Source of the DNA: Trichuris trichiura
Lineage: Eukaryota > Nematoda > Enoplea > Trichinellida > Trichuridae
Direction of reading: 5' to 3'
NCBI GenBank assembly: GCA_037903355.1
Contig: JBAJFE010000004.1
Coordinates: forward strand, 868,001-932,000
DNA length: 64,000 nt
Below the pieces are notes generated by a model. It worked only from the letters and a program-made list of their open reading frames with translations. It had not been told where the DNA came from and did no database searches. The position numbers and the translations under genes are program-made. This document shows positions 9,942 through 23,036 of the stretch, in pieces (within the stretch, counting starts at the first letter, position 1; every line of letters starts with the position of its first letter).

Positions 9942-12900
9942 ATGGGTAGAATAAAAGCACTCGTTTCGTCATGCCTCATTTTTCTGCCAGCCATTGTAGT
10001 AACACCAATAAACGTTTCCGATGACTTTAAACCTAAAAAATGTTATATGCAGCGAAAACTGCAGGCGGACAGACCAAAAGATGGGTAAGCAAAAATTTGT
10101 CGGATATAAAACTTTGTCATCTTTAAAATAAAAAAACATCTGTTTAAAAAGTTGCGTTTCAAAACGATGTATTGCAATAAGGTTTACAAAAATCTGATTT
10201 TCAAGGACAAATGAAAAACTTTACATTTAACAGCCTAAGGTTGAGTTTAAGCTCATTATGCAGTTGGTGGTTTGAATTAGTTTACCTTGCGAATGTTTCT
10301 ACTTGAAATAAGCTAATTGAAGCGAAGAACAGTTCTAGCCGATGCGTTAAGTTCAAATGCTCAAATGCTTCCGTTCTTTTTTTTTGGCCAACTAAATCGA
10401 TATTACTAGAATCCAGCGCAATCTTCTGCTTCATCCCAATAATAATGATAATAATTGCTTGAACTACTAAAAATCGCTTTTACGAATGAGAAGAGCAAAA
10501 ATAAACAACTGCTGAGCTTCCGATGACAATTATTGCCTTACAACTACAATTCGTAGTAAAAAAGTAGGTCTTAAGAACTGCACGTCTTTTAAATTTCGTT
10601 TCAACGAGACTGCATGACGCTTACGCAGCGAATGATTGCTTGCGCGTTACAACCGATAATAAGCAATGACTTCATGTTAAGATAAAAGTAGGAATTCCCA
10701 ACTTGACTATACAATGAATTGTAGACTTGTTTGATTGACTTTTCCTAAAGCGTTGCCTGAGGTTGAAACGCACGGAAATCAAGCTCAACTTGCTTTCCAT
10801 ACAATCGTACGCTATTGAGGGCAGTGTCTTCAGTTTGACAGAGCAATAGTCTTCGCTCGTCAAGTTGACCCGGATTGTTCCGGCGACGCTGCCATCTTCA
10901 GGCCACGTAATGTACTTGCTCCGTATTCGATTCGAATTGACAACATTTCCACTTTAATGTGTGTAGTAGTAGCCGATGCTGCGTGGAGCTCCTTCCGTAT
11001 TGGTCTTCTGCAGTTTTCTGTTACCGATTCTACCCTCTAATGTCGTTGGATTTGACGGCTGCTATGGTAAGCACCCACGCGTCTTACCAAGGCTACTAAT
11101 TCAGCTTTCCAAACTCATTGATGCTCAGTAGAGTGAGAGTTTAAAAAATCTGCCTTTTTCTTTTAATGTTGGAAAAAAAATTAAACTATCCGCCTAAGAC
11201 GTGCCAACAATTCTTACTAGCTTTTTCTTTAACTTAGGAGCGTTCATTCAAACGGGCGAGCGCTTGGAATATTTTCTCGGCAGCTCACAACTAAATGAGG
11301 TAAGGACAAAGCTTCTGGCAAAAATAATACAGCCTATTTGTACTTCTGTCTTCAATAGGGCATACAGTTTTGGAAGGAAGACAGCAGGCATGTGACTTTC
11401 AGTATTCTTTATAAGTAATACGATCAGTAATCTTGTAGCTCCACCTTTCGTTTGAACGATGTAGAACCATTGGAAAAGAGCGACGTTGCCCCTTGGTCGT
11501 TGAAGATCGATCCACCCGAGTTGCAGTTTGGCCCTAGGTAACGTTTCTCTTTTTTTTCAATTCGCTTCAATGATCAACTATTAATAGAAGTGTCCGCTTT
11601 TGAATTCATTCTCAGCCATAGATTTTATTCAATTGAATTGGCGTTATCGTAAAAGCGTTGCGCGGGTCATTTTGTCCAATCCCTTTTTCGTTTCGTCGTT
11701 CGTTCGCTGCTTTGTTTAGAACAGCGGATGGCGAGTGGAAATTGTTTGCTGTTGGGTCACTCACTTGTCAGCTCGCAGCAAAAAAGCTGACGACAATCGT
11801 CATTGGCCTCCGCGTTTTGAATTTTTCATCATGCCATTACTAATAGCCGTAGGCGGCATGAGCAAGCGCTTAAGAGTCATGCACTGTTTCCTATTTACTT
11901 CGCCTTTGTTGGAATTCAATTTTTCTTCGTTATTACGGGACGACCCGATATTCAAGACGCTTGTTTCCTCGGCATTTTGCGTTTTATCCATCCAAAGTGT
12001 TTTCGTCTAATTTTTCCATCTCTTCAAAGCAAAAAAGTCCGCAAACTAAAAGTCTCGCGTACAGATGCGTAACTTATCTAGCTCGTTCAAATGGACCTAT
12101 AAAATACGTTACAATCTTAGTCAATTGTCTTGGAAGTTGAGCGGAAATCGCGTTTGCTGCCGGTTCGCAATTACCGCTCTACTATAGCATCAAGAAAATG
12201 GTTACCAACTGCTTTGCGGTTACGTTGCAAAAGTTCGGTTTGATTACAGTATTATTGGTGCGCAGGTTACATGATATGCGAATGCTTTTATGAACTCGTA
12301 ACTGATACTTAAATTGTGCATCTCTAGAATAGCCCCACGTTGTTCTGGTGTTGACTTTTTGCTTCTTGTTCTCTACTGTTTTGCCTTGCCGTTCTTATCT
12401 TGGATGATGTGGGTAATTTGAATTGCTGCTCTTACCGTTGTGCGTTTTTTTGCATTTCTCTTTGTTTTGTCTTGCTGTATTCCTGTATTTATGCTTATGA
12501 TTGGTAGTTACGGTTACTTGCGTTTTCAGCGTTGTTCGTGCACGTAAGACGAACAAATTTCTCCTCCAGCATGGGTTGTCTTCGTGTTGCGGTGCGGTGA
12601 CGGGTTGCTATTCACGTTCGTATTGAACGTTTATTTAATCATCCATAAATATAACCGGAGGCATGGCAGTTTTTCCAAGTTTGAAAACAGCTGCTTGGCT
12701 TGTTGGGCTGAGAATTGAGGTAATCTTTTAAATAATCAATTTTAGAGTCTATGTTGCAGAAATACATTTTTTAAAAATAATCTTCTCATAGCAAGGTTAC
12801 CTTTCTTGTAGTTCGATCGGAATAGCAAAGTCAGCCAAAGTGAGGGTGCACAATCCAACGTCTTACGCTGTGCGCCTGGATGCCATCTCGGGTAGTACGG

Positions 12901-15900
12901 TTCACTTTCATTGTTCATTCTTCGAGAATAAGGTAGCTTCGTAGGCGCTTGTTCTTCTACTAAAGCATTATTGATCCGCAGGTTCTTGAGCCTGGCGGGT
13001 CGACCACCTTTGAGGTCGCCTTCCTGCCAAGAAGAGAGGGTTCCATCAAGAACACGCTATTCCTGCATTCTTCCACTCAAACGCTTCAATATCCGGTATG
13101 CTTTCACGCGAATTGCTCGCGGCATATGCAAGTTCGTTTGACCAGGTGGGCGGCGATGGAGTAAGCAATCCGTACCGGTTGCAACCATTTCTGGGCAATC
13201 GTATTTCCTTAAATGGTTCGCTTTCTCGATGGGTCGAGATGTACAACCCGTATCCGGTTCCTCTTCGAGTGATCGAAATGTACAGCAGCGACAGCAGCCT
13301 CCATTTGGATTTGCCCGTCGATTGCGCCAACAATAAAGCATCCTTTTGGGTACGCAATGCATTTTCGTCATCTTGCATTCGCGTATAGTACATATCAATT
13401 GCCATTGCAAGAATATACCGCCGTTTCGAACGAAACGATTGGCAAATGCAAGGGTCATTGGAAGTCGAGTGAAGAATACTAGCGCTTTCATTCGACTGAA
13501 AACTGATCGTACAGACGCGGAACCATTGCTTATCCCAGTCGAAGTAGAGGTCACAGCAGAAACTGGTATTTTCCCTATGGTCAAAGCTGTCGACTTTGGT
13601 AGCGTTGCCCAGTCGGGCACCTCTCGATGGTTTGACGTCAACGTGTTTAACACATTTTCCGAGCCTGTATGGGTTACGGTAAGGACTTCATCTATTTTTC
13701 TTTCAAATTAAGTTCTTATAGGCGCCTATGACTAATGACCGTATTTTTCAGGATCTCAGAAGCGACAGCGCTTCTGTTGCAGCGAAATTCAAGCATGTTG
13801 AACTTCCGGCTAATAGCCGCCAGGCTGTGCTAGTTGCCAGAATTGCCTACAGACGTAGGATTTTTTTGTTCCTTGAAATATATATATATGCAAATTTGAT
13901 GAGTGACAATTTATTGCAGCTACGTTGGCAGACGGTGACAGACCTGGCGTCCAATGGGGTACACTACAATTTTTTTGCGGCTCTAGCGTTACGCCTTGTT
14001 TTAATATAACTTACAAAGCGGAAGTTCTAAATGGGTTAGCACGTGACGGGAATGTATTTGTTGTAAAGTTGAGGTGCTGTTTTCAGGCAAATACTGTACG
14101 ACAAGGAGCAGCTAACCTTCTTTTCAAACTCGAAGCAAACTTACGTAAGGTCCATATCGCTGACAAATACGTTTAGCGAAGCTGTTGCCATCTACCGAGT
14201 GGCAGTCCATAAGCGCTTACGTCATATGTTAAGCGTATGTCCAACTTTTGAAAAGTCACCCTTCCCTAAAGGCTTTGCTTATAATTTATAGGTGCTTAAT
14301 TCAACTATGCCTGCCGTACTGCGAAAAAACGACACTTCCGATGTTTTTGCGTTACGCTTTTCACCTCCGTCCGCTGAATCGACCGAACTGCTCCATCCGA
14401 TTCGATCCATGCTAACGTTGTATGCAAATGTTACGCGGATTGAGTTGCCGATTTTTCTATTCGACGGCAAGTTGAAGGTTCACCTTTGAGTCGCGAAATG
14501 TTTGGCCTTATTGGGTTCAGGCGATTTTTTTGTCTATTGCAGTTCACCTTATTGTCGCTATCCGGCGGTGATCGCTTCGACTTTGGTCTCATTGGAGTGG
14601 AGGAGAAGCGATCCGGCTTCTTGAAGATAACAAATCGCAATCCCGTCTCTGTACGTGGCTTACTTTTTTTGTTGCCGCAACGGAGATGCGTAACGTATGT
14701 TTGAAATAGATCAAACTGCTCAGCGCCGTGCAAGGCGTAAACTGTGCTACGCGAACTGAGCTACTGTTTGTCGACCTTATTGGGCATGCGACCGATTCAC
14801 CAATGCTACGCCATGAGAGTGCTTGGAACGAGGTGCGTTTAATTTTTTTTTCAAATTCATTTCAGGCCATGTTGCAATGTTTTGGTCCACTTAATGACGT
14901 CCGCCTGAAAGTGGAGCATTCTAGGGTTTTTCTGCCAAACTAAGCAGGTCGACTGGTTAGACCCATTTTTCTCAAGATGAACTCTGGGAAAGTAGAAGTA
15001 TTTTTCCTCTTTGAAGCACGCGGGGAAGGTACTGCGTCAGCGTTTCGCGTACATAAGCTTCCCTCGAAACGTTGGCGCTTTTGGCCCATTGGCGAAGAGC
15101 AGCTTGCTGAGCTTTTATGCAAATAAGTAGGCCTAAAAAAGGGTTATACAAATGATAGTGATGGCGAAGCTTCTATAAAATATTCCATGCTCTCTATACG
15201 TTTACGTGGGCGTAAAATGCATCCCGCAATGTAGGCTTGCGTAACGAAAGAACGAATTTCTCTTGCTCAGCAGTTCATCAAGCCACTAAAAATGGAATGA
15301 CCAGCTTGTTTTGTCCGGCCGTTAAAATTTGTCGCTATTTTTTCGTCAACTGACTTGTAAGGCCCCTGCGTGCAGCATGAAAGTTTCCGGATATTGTTCG
15401 GTCTATTTTCCGAAAGCTGAAGGCTTAAGATTTCTCAAAACAGTTGTTGCAACTTTTTAATTTTTGGGATATTTAAAAAACGATGACAAAAATGCTAATG
15501 ACTTCCTGGCCTAATCATTTGTAGTTCAAGTAATAGTTTTTTTTGCATAAAAAGTGCAGCTCCACATCTGTCATGATGGAGACCTTAAATTTGCGTATTG
15601 TCTTACTATAAAATTGCTGGTCATCCTGTCCCGCCCTTACCTAAGCCTAAGCTTAAGCGGAAGGCCTGTGTTTTGACTTAGGCTTGACAGCCATGATAGC
15701 TAGTAAGCTCCGAACAGCATAGCCGCATGTTTGGGAGTAAGGAACCTGCATTCATTTAACGATGAGACAGCTAAGTAACAAGGTGCATCGATTTTATTAA
15801 ATCGCTGGCATTTGCTCGCTGGAAAATCGCTTCGTTCGCTTTTGCTAACCGTTGAATTAATCGTTTGGATGAATTTAAAATGTTGGCCTGTTTCAGACTC

Positions 15901-18900
15901 AGCCTTTTCTATTGCCGCCCGACAGTATGGCATTTTTAAAATTCACCGTAATCGCCCCTTCCTTATCGATTACGGTAAATGGAAGATTAGTTTTTGAAAC
16001 GGAATATGAGGTCTGTTTATCATTTCGAAATGTAAGCAAATGATACTGTAAATTCAGGTGGTCGAGTTCCCGGTGACATTTAGCGTTGAGAAGGGTCCGT
16101 TGGTTTCCTTACCGGAGGCGGTTGTTATTCGCGATGCCTTTCCGGTATGCATTTACGTTTTACCAAGTTGACGACTAATCACTTTTTTGCGAAGGGAAAA
16201 ATTTCGACAAAGTCCATGAAAGTGTTCAGCAAGTTTCGCGAGGAAGTGTCGGATGTGCGCCTTTCCCTAGACACCGATGATGTTCGTTTCTCGCTTAAGT
16301 CCGTGGGCGCTGATGCTCTGAAGTTGAAACCGTTTCGATTTGCTCGGGTAAGCATAGCGCTCATGTTTTCGCCTTTCTTTTGGCGTTCCAAAGAAAAATA
16401 ATTTCCCTGTTTAATAAGTCACTTTAATTCTAAAATTTTCCACGCTTTTTGGCTCCACATCTGTTGGTATTATTTGTTTAACAGAGATGGGTGATTTGAT
16501 GTTTCAAATATTTGCTTTTTAAATTAGCTTATTTATATTTTCTGTTATTGTGGATAATTAATTTTTTAGGCTCCATTTTATGGTTGCACGGCGTTCCTGC
16601 AGTCGAAACTTAGCAACTGCTTTTTAATAAACTGACAACTTGAATATCATGTTACAGTAATTTTTTCTTTTCAAATCAAGCCAAAGAGGGTAAATTTCGC
16701 CATGCTTAGCTGTCGGGGGAATTATGTTTTATAGTTGGCTTTTTAGATATTTACATATTAGCACTGTTGCCTTAATAAGCCAGGAAGGCGCAGTAAGCGC
16801 GTATTTTCTCTATAAACTGTTGTACAATTTTAAAATACCCCTACTAGCCGGCTTAAAAGGCAATCGAATGCTAAAATGTCACTGGTGTAGCATGAACACA
16901 TTGAGTAGCTGTTCTGCTTACCTTTAGCGCTTAAACACGTAGCGTCGTGACATGACTTCAAGAAAAACGTTTTTTTATCAGGTTTATTGAGTTTTATTTT
17001 CATTACTGTTAACTTTTGGGCCCACAGAAGTCTCCTTGCCTGTGCTTCATAACGTGTAGTCTCGTAAGCAACGAAAATAGGCTTGTATATCTTATTTTGC
17101 AAGGACCAAAGTCTTCTGACGACAAAAGCGTTACTGGGCCCGGTTTTCAATTTAATTCATTAATAGTTTTAGACTTTTGCTTTCCCGGATAAAAGATTCT
17201 TGTTGCCTCCAAGAATACGGTAGGGCAAAGGTCTTCAGTGGAACCTATTTACACTTATTAAAGCACTGTAAAATTGCGTCTTTTTTGAAGTTGTTTCTTT
17301 AACCGGGTAGAAGCTGTTTTGCGACGCTTGTTGTTAGACATTTTTTTGCCGCAAAGTGTTACACGCTCTGTTGTACATTTTTAGTTGGCGCGTTTGACAT
17401 TTTCGCCAGCCTCTTCTTGCCAGGACCAATGCTACGTTGGTTTTTCGTTGAATTCGGACGGTGAGAAAGCGGCAGCGTTGTTTTCCTTATTTGACCAAGA
17501 AAAGAACTAAACTTTCAGAAGGCACCCAATGGAAACGCGGCTTGAAACTTCCGTCAGACTTGCCGTACTTGGACTTCAGCCTTTTTAACATACTTTGGTC
17601 TCGTTGGTCCCGAATTTTGGAAAATAAAGCTGCAGAGTACGACCAGGATTGACGTTTGTTTTTTTAGTTGCATTTTTTTTGCAGAGTCAATGCGTCGGTT
17701 TCTTTGGAGGCTTCTCGGCTGCCAAGGGTGGTCTTTCCTATACGGACCAATCTTGTTTGGCCTCGTCTTGTCAAGCAGGAGGTTGTCCATTTTCCCTTGA
17801 CGGCCGTTGGAAATTTCAGTTTGGTCCATTTGCTTATTCGAAACCCGTCCAGCCATCCGGTGGCCATACAAATCATTCCACTTGCTATATATCCCAACAC
17901 CACAGCGCTTATGAAGCTGTTTAGCGATAGGTTGGCATTCGAAGAGACGACGCGGTTTTTCTTCTTTCATGATATGCTCTATTTTAGCCTCCTAAGATCT
18001 TTTAACGGTTTCGTTGAGACGGACGACGTTCTGATGTTCAGCCTAAGAGACTCGGAGCTCTACAACGTATACTGCTATCAAATAATATTTTTTATTGAAA
18101 CGTTTAAAGAACACTTATTTTTTGTAGGCTAAACAGGACAGTCCAGTGCCTAGGCTACGCAGGGAATTGGAAAATATTGTCGGGACCACGATCCCGCGTT
18201 TTACGCTCTCCTTTTTTCTCCGTCCCGCCATGAAGCTTTCCCTTCGCGTCGGCTTCTTACCATCCGACTATCAGCTGCGCTCGTCCTTGTTGCTAATAAG
18301 GTTTGGCGCTTCCTGCTTTTCCTTTTTTGTTAGCTAAGCACTTGTTGACGTCTTGAAGGAACAATCTGACAGGTTTGGAAATGCTGCCGCTGTACGGTCG
18401 AGGCGCAAAGTTGGAATTAAAAATTGGCAATGTTTTACCGCAGAGCAATCATCTTATATTGTTTGAAATTCAAGAGAAGCATTTGCTAGATTGCGACATA
18501 CTGCAGAGTGAGTGCTAATGCCTTTTTTCTACCACAGCCAAGTTGACATATCTCTGTATATGGCTATTTGTTCAATGCTTCTCTTTTTCAGGGCAGTACC
18601 GTCGTTACCCGACTACTCTTTCGGTTAGTCGCACTTTGGTGGCCAGAAATTCCGGAGAAATGCCTCTATACGTTACTAATATTTCAATCAATGGTTATCC
18701 ATGTCAGAACCGCGGTTTTCGTGTTGCCAACTGCGAACCTTTTCTGTTAGCGCCCAACGAAACGCGGCCTATGGAAATATTGTAAGTTGGAAATGTACTA
18801 GTTGCTAATCCGATGCATTTTTTGCAATTGTTTAGGTTTCGACCAGATTTTACTATGTGCTGGTACGAGGCTCAGCTCCAGATTGTCATCCGCGGTTACC

Positions 18901-21468
18901 ATTATCCTTTTTTATACAAACTTGGTGCCTCAGTACCAAAGGAAGGCCTGACCAAATGCTACTCGGCCTTACCGCGTCCCAGTTGGGAACAATTGTTATA
19001 CTATTGCGGCGTCATCGCGCTTGGGTAGGCACCTGCCGAGTAGCTTCCCGCTCAACGATTTCATTTAGTTTTCTTATGATTTGCGTGATAGCTTCCGCCT
19101 ACCTGGAAGGTGATAGATCCATTGAATGCGCTTTCCGTCAGGCGGAAGAGCAGCACCCAGTGCCCGTGCTCAATGTGAACCTCTCTGAGGAAAAAGCTGC
19201 TCCCAAGGTTGATAATGAGTTAATAGCAAGCAAAATTCCGTCTGAGGCAAGTCTGATCGGTTCCCCAAAAAGGCAACGTGACCTTAATGCTTCAAGCGGG
19301 CTGAGCCAGTTATTGAACAATGCTATTTTTAATGTTCTTCTATCTCCATGCGCCAAAAAGAGCACAGCCGTTGAGAAAGCTGAATACGAGAGCGTAGCGT
19401 CTTCGTCAGATGATTGTATCCCGGCTGCGTCAGTTTCCTCTGACGAACATGCTCCGGAGAAAACCACTACTACGAATCGGAAAAGTACAGAGAAGAGGTC
19501 TAAAGTGATTGTCAAAGAAGAGGTTGAAGCAACTTGCTTGCTCTGATTTTTTGCCATTTACCGTAGGATATTTTGCAGGAATTAAGAAGTGACATTAAGA
19601 GCAAACAACCAAAGTCGTCATCCAAAGGCAAAAAACATCTAGCGACAGTTCGGCCAGTCGTTACGCCTTGTCAGACATCTTCCCCATTGCCTGTTGGTTC
19701 TTTAACGACTCAGGTGCTTTCGCTTTCTTTTGAAGTTGTCCTCTCGTTGCATTCAAGTCTTATAGAACGTAAAGGAAAAACCTTCTTTGCAATCTTCGGT
19801 CCAACAACCGTCCAGAACGCGTAGTAGAAAGAAGGAGAACAATCAGGACAAGCTTTCAAAAGATATGGGAATTTCACTGAGGATTCAAGAAAAGGCTGAC
19901 AGCAGAATTCCGAACAGCGACTCTTCGGCAGTTCCTCCAGTCAAGAAATGCAAAAAACGCAAAGGCGTTGATCCCACGGGCATTCCAGTCTCGTTGCGTA
20001 GGAATGCTGGAACGTCAAGTCGAGCTGAAGCAGCGAAGTATGAGGAACGTGAGCTCGAGAGAGGTAAGCTGCCTATACTCGTGTTTTTTAAAAAATTTAC
20101 CCTTCGTAGCCTATCCTCGAAAGCCTAATCGACAAATGAGCTCCGGCGCATTTCTTAGTTTCATACCTGCATCTACTGTTAATTTTAATTTTTTAAAAAA
20201 AATTACTCGATACTTCGTTGGAGCAGCCTTTGAACGCGCGCAAATCGCTGTTGTTGATTCCTTCCATTTTTTACCTTTCTTCTTACCTTTGGCAAAACTT
20301 TCGCTTTGCAGACAATGACAGCAGCAGCGCCCCTGAATGGAATGACGAGTTGAACGCGTCCGGCATGTTCGACATTGGTAATCGTCCCGTATGGATAGGA
20401 ATGTGCATGCTGTACGCGAATGCTTTTCCAGACGCCGACTTTGACAAGATCGCTCAGCAGACGGAAATGTTCGCTGCCAGGTTGAAGTCCGAGAAGTATC
20501 CATTGGACGAAAGCTATTTATGGTCGCTGCCGCAAGGTGGAAATAGGAAACTGGCTAAGCTCGCCCCTTCGTTGGAATGGAACAGTCACGAACAGGTTTC
20601 ACGTTCTGACAGTGCGTCTAGTATGGGTACGTCTGGCAGCAGATGGTCACCCTACGATGAGTTGAACGGACGCGCGGAGAGTAAATGGGTTCATGATGCC
20701 TTTTTATGGTTTGTATCAAGTGCAGTTTAGAATCGAGCAATTTTGACGAGCTCGTAAAAGGAGGATGGTCAAGTTCGCCAGCAGCAGCTCATGGAGTAAT
20801 CGGTGACAGCGCGCGTGCATCTTGGAAGTCGAGGAAAATCGGCGAAAACTATCAGATGAATGGTCGACCTGTTTCGAATGACTTTTGCGCGATGCCTAAT
20901 ACCGGCAGAAAGACCCTAATGCAGGAGCTTCGCGAAGAGCGTCAAAAGAGGGTGCAGGACCACTACGCGCGTCAAAGTAATACGAAGCGGTTGTTACTTG
21001 TTTATTGAGCGCTATGTACAAGAGCATTTGATAGGAGAAGATTGGCCTGGCCTTAATCTCGTACCCGAAATGGAAAGTATGTGGGACGAAGAGTGCGTTC
21101 CTTGGAGAAGACCCGTTAGCTCCGTTTGGGCTAATTCGAACGTCAACGCGCCCGTCAGCGCTTTGGGTTTACAATGGTCCGCAGATCCTAAGTACAATGT
21201 TTGGGCGCCTCCCCAAGAAACGCTGTCCTACGTTCATCCAAGGCCGCAGAGCATTGCTTTGGTTGAAAATAAGAACGGCGAGACGACTTGGTCTCAGTCG
21301 ATGCGTGGGCAGCCGTCTCTTTACGAAGACACCAGTATTTTAGCAGTCGGACCCGCCGTGAACAAGGTAAGCAGACTTTTGACTTCGCTTCTTAAGTTGT
21401 TGCCCTTTTTGCGCGCGCTTGAACTTTCTTAGGTACTTAAAAAAGCTACTGCGTTTCTTTTGTTTTAG
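9942..21468 (+). CDS. TMEM131: TMEM131 family protein (ER/Golgi collagen-secretion factor)
   Basis: Exons in phase: 9942-10084, 11014-11066, 11238-11299, 11359-11414, 11439-11537, 12812-12932, 12982-13095, 13146-13349, 13412-13678, 13752-13854, 13920-14034, 14087-14234, 14292-14477, 14543-14650, 14710-14832, 14866-14884, 14948-15048, 15897-15974, 16058-16144, 16195-16347, 17385-17460, 17519-17636, 17685-17930, 17997-18066, 18128-18300, 18359-18507, 18592-18781, 18836-19024, 19069-19522, 19567-19713, 19766-20063, 20312-20377, 20432-20680, 20731-20976, 21023-21366, 21433-21468. Together they give about 1,796 residues; human TMEM131 has about 1,880. A signal peptide opens the protein. The PapD-like region holds GVSNPYRLQPFLGNRI, VIEMYSSDSSLHLDLP and FIRLKTD. 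Later come CQDQCYVGF, IRNNLTGLEML, ALPRPSW, a membrane span (YYCGVIALGFLMICVIASAY), a long charged tail and a SSSAPEWNDE motif. In C. elegans the family binds procollagen by its PapD-like domain and TRAPPC8 by its C-terminus. The exons at 11359-11439 and 14866-15048, the 19567 acceptor and the final exon are uncertain. Confidence 0.93.
15617..15690. repeat. TTAGGC-like tract inside a TMEM131 intron
   Basis: GGTCATCCTGT is followed by CTTACCTAAGCCTAAGC and, inverted, GACTTAGGCTTGAC. The GGTCATCCTGT block recurs in reverse complement near 50.94 kb beside another telomere-like tract, marking a dispersed repeat family. Confidence 0.6.
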
Positions 21469-22349
21469 TTAACGCTAAGCGGTTTTATCAAATTTTTAAA
21501 AATCAATACCAGTTTCCTACTTATGGTATATTAATGGTTAACTTTGCAACGCCTCTCTAATCCATCGGTTAGAGTTAGCCTCCGAGGTGCTTTCATTTGG
21601 TCGACTAGCGTTGATCCTATTCCGTTGAAGGCAGCTTTATTTAATGCTATTGCAGCTTGTAGATAATTTTTTTAATTCAAAATGGTCTTCACTCGTTGAA
21701 TCGCAGTTCGCTAACTGGTTAGTAGAGAAATATTCAAAATTTTAAATAACCATGTAGCGATGTACCTGCATACACTTAAGACCCGTTTAGCTTGCAGCGT
21801 AACAATTCTGCCTCGTGTTAGCCCAAGTACGAAGCCTTCGTGTAGTTTACTAGTTACTACGGAGTAGATCCCGTTGAGATAAACAAAAAACCTTTTTCCC
21901 GTAACCTTCAGGCCGCGCGTGACCTTGAATTATTGTCTCATATAATTTGTATAAAAGTTTTGTTCACAGAACCAACCCATTCGGTATTGTTTTCAGAAAT
22001 CTTTGGGTTGTTCATGTCTTGTCTTCGGCAAATCAATTGGTAGTTTGTAAGCGTGGGTACACTGGCATTCAGCCGACGTTTACGTACTATCCTTTGGTCA
22101 GCTGAAGACCGGATATGAAAACTAGTGAATCTGGAAGCATTAAAGAAAACCTATGTCAAAAAATTGATTTATTCCATAAATAGAAGTTGGATAAAGGTTT
22201 GTTCTTCTGTTGCAGAGAGATGTATGCCTGTGTAGTTTTACTCCTCTTTTTTAAGCCTATTATTTTGCGTGCCACGCTGAAATGCTTCGCATATTTATGA
22301 TTTCGCTTTCAGCGGGTAGGAACAGCGCTGTGTCTTAAGGAAAAGGAAG
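21469..22349. other. Intergenic downstream of TMEM131
   Basis: AT-rich, with no gene or structured element recognised. It includes the TMEM131 3'UTR. Confidence 0.6.
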
Positions 22350-22351
22350 TA

Positions 22352-23036
22352 CAGTAAAATTTTTCTAATCCGAACTTTTCTCTAATCCAAACTCGTAGAA
22401 GAGAACAAGAACTACCGTATACATTAAAGACAATTAGGCTACCTGCGCGAAACGGGCAGTCACTTGGCGGCAACGGCTAAAAGGGCAGTAAACGATCTGC
22501 CTTCGGTCCTTTTGGTATATGTTAACATAGGCGCGGGCCAGCCACAGCTTTGCCGAACCAATTTCGACCAATACGTTGATTGCGGCAAGGCACCTCGAGA
22601 CTTAGGTTTCCCCGAATAAACAGAATCGTGGATCAAAAACTTAGTGTTCTTCAGTCGTATAAAACTACAATCTGTTCCCATATAACGCAATGATCGGCCG
22701 TTAACTCTATTTTCGAGCCAACATAGCCGGCCGGTAATTACGAATATGGAAAAATAAGTTCACGCCAACTATTTCCATGTCGCTTCACGGTACTGCGTCC
22801 ACACCATTTAAGAAACTGGTTTCTGCTGGTCAGTCGTTTTGCTTGATCAGACGAACTTCGCTGCCCTCGTTAAGCTATTTTTCGCTTGCAGAGACTGACA
22901 TCACGCTGTAGGTACCAGGAACATGAATCTAAAATTGCATTACCTGCTTTTCTTTGGCCTACTGTAAGTCTCTTCTATAATCCGTAATCTCAACTACCCC
23001 CCACCCTGACGATTTCGGATTAGAGAGGTTTTGCTG
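22352..23036. mobile_element. Degraded pogo/Tigger-like DNA transposon (non-autonomous)
   Basis: The ends are inverted: the left end CAGTAAAATTTTTCTAATCC and, at the right end in reverse complement, CAGCAAAACCTCTCTAATCC share about 19 of the first 23 bases. Both are flanked by TA (22350-22351 and 23037-23038). CAGTA...-type termini with a TA target duplication are characteristic of the pogo branch of Tc1/mariner. The 685-bp length is too short for a full transposase. A minus-strand frame at 22460-22690 contains a TEGRSFTALLAVAA-like stretch that may be a relic of the DDE domain, but this is weak. Confidence 0.6.
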
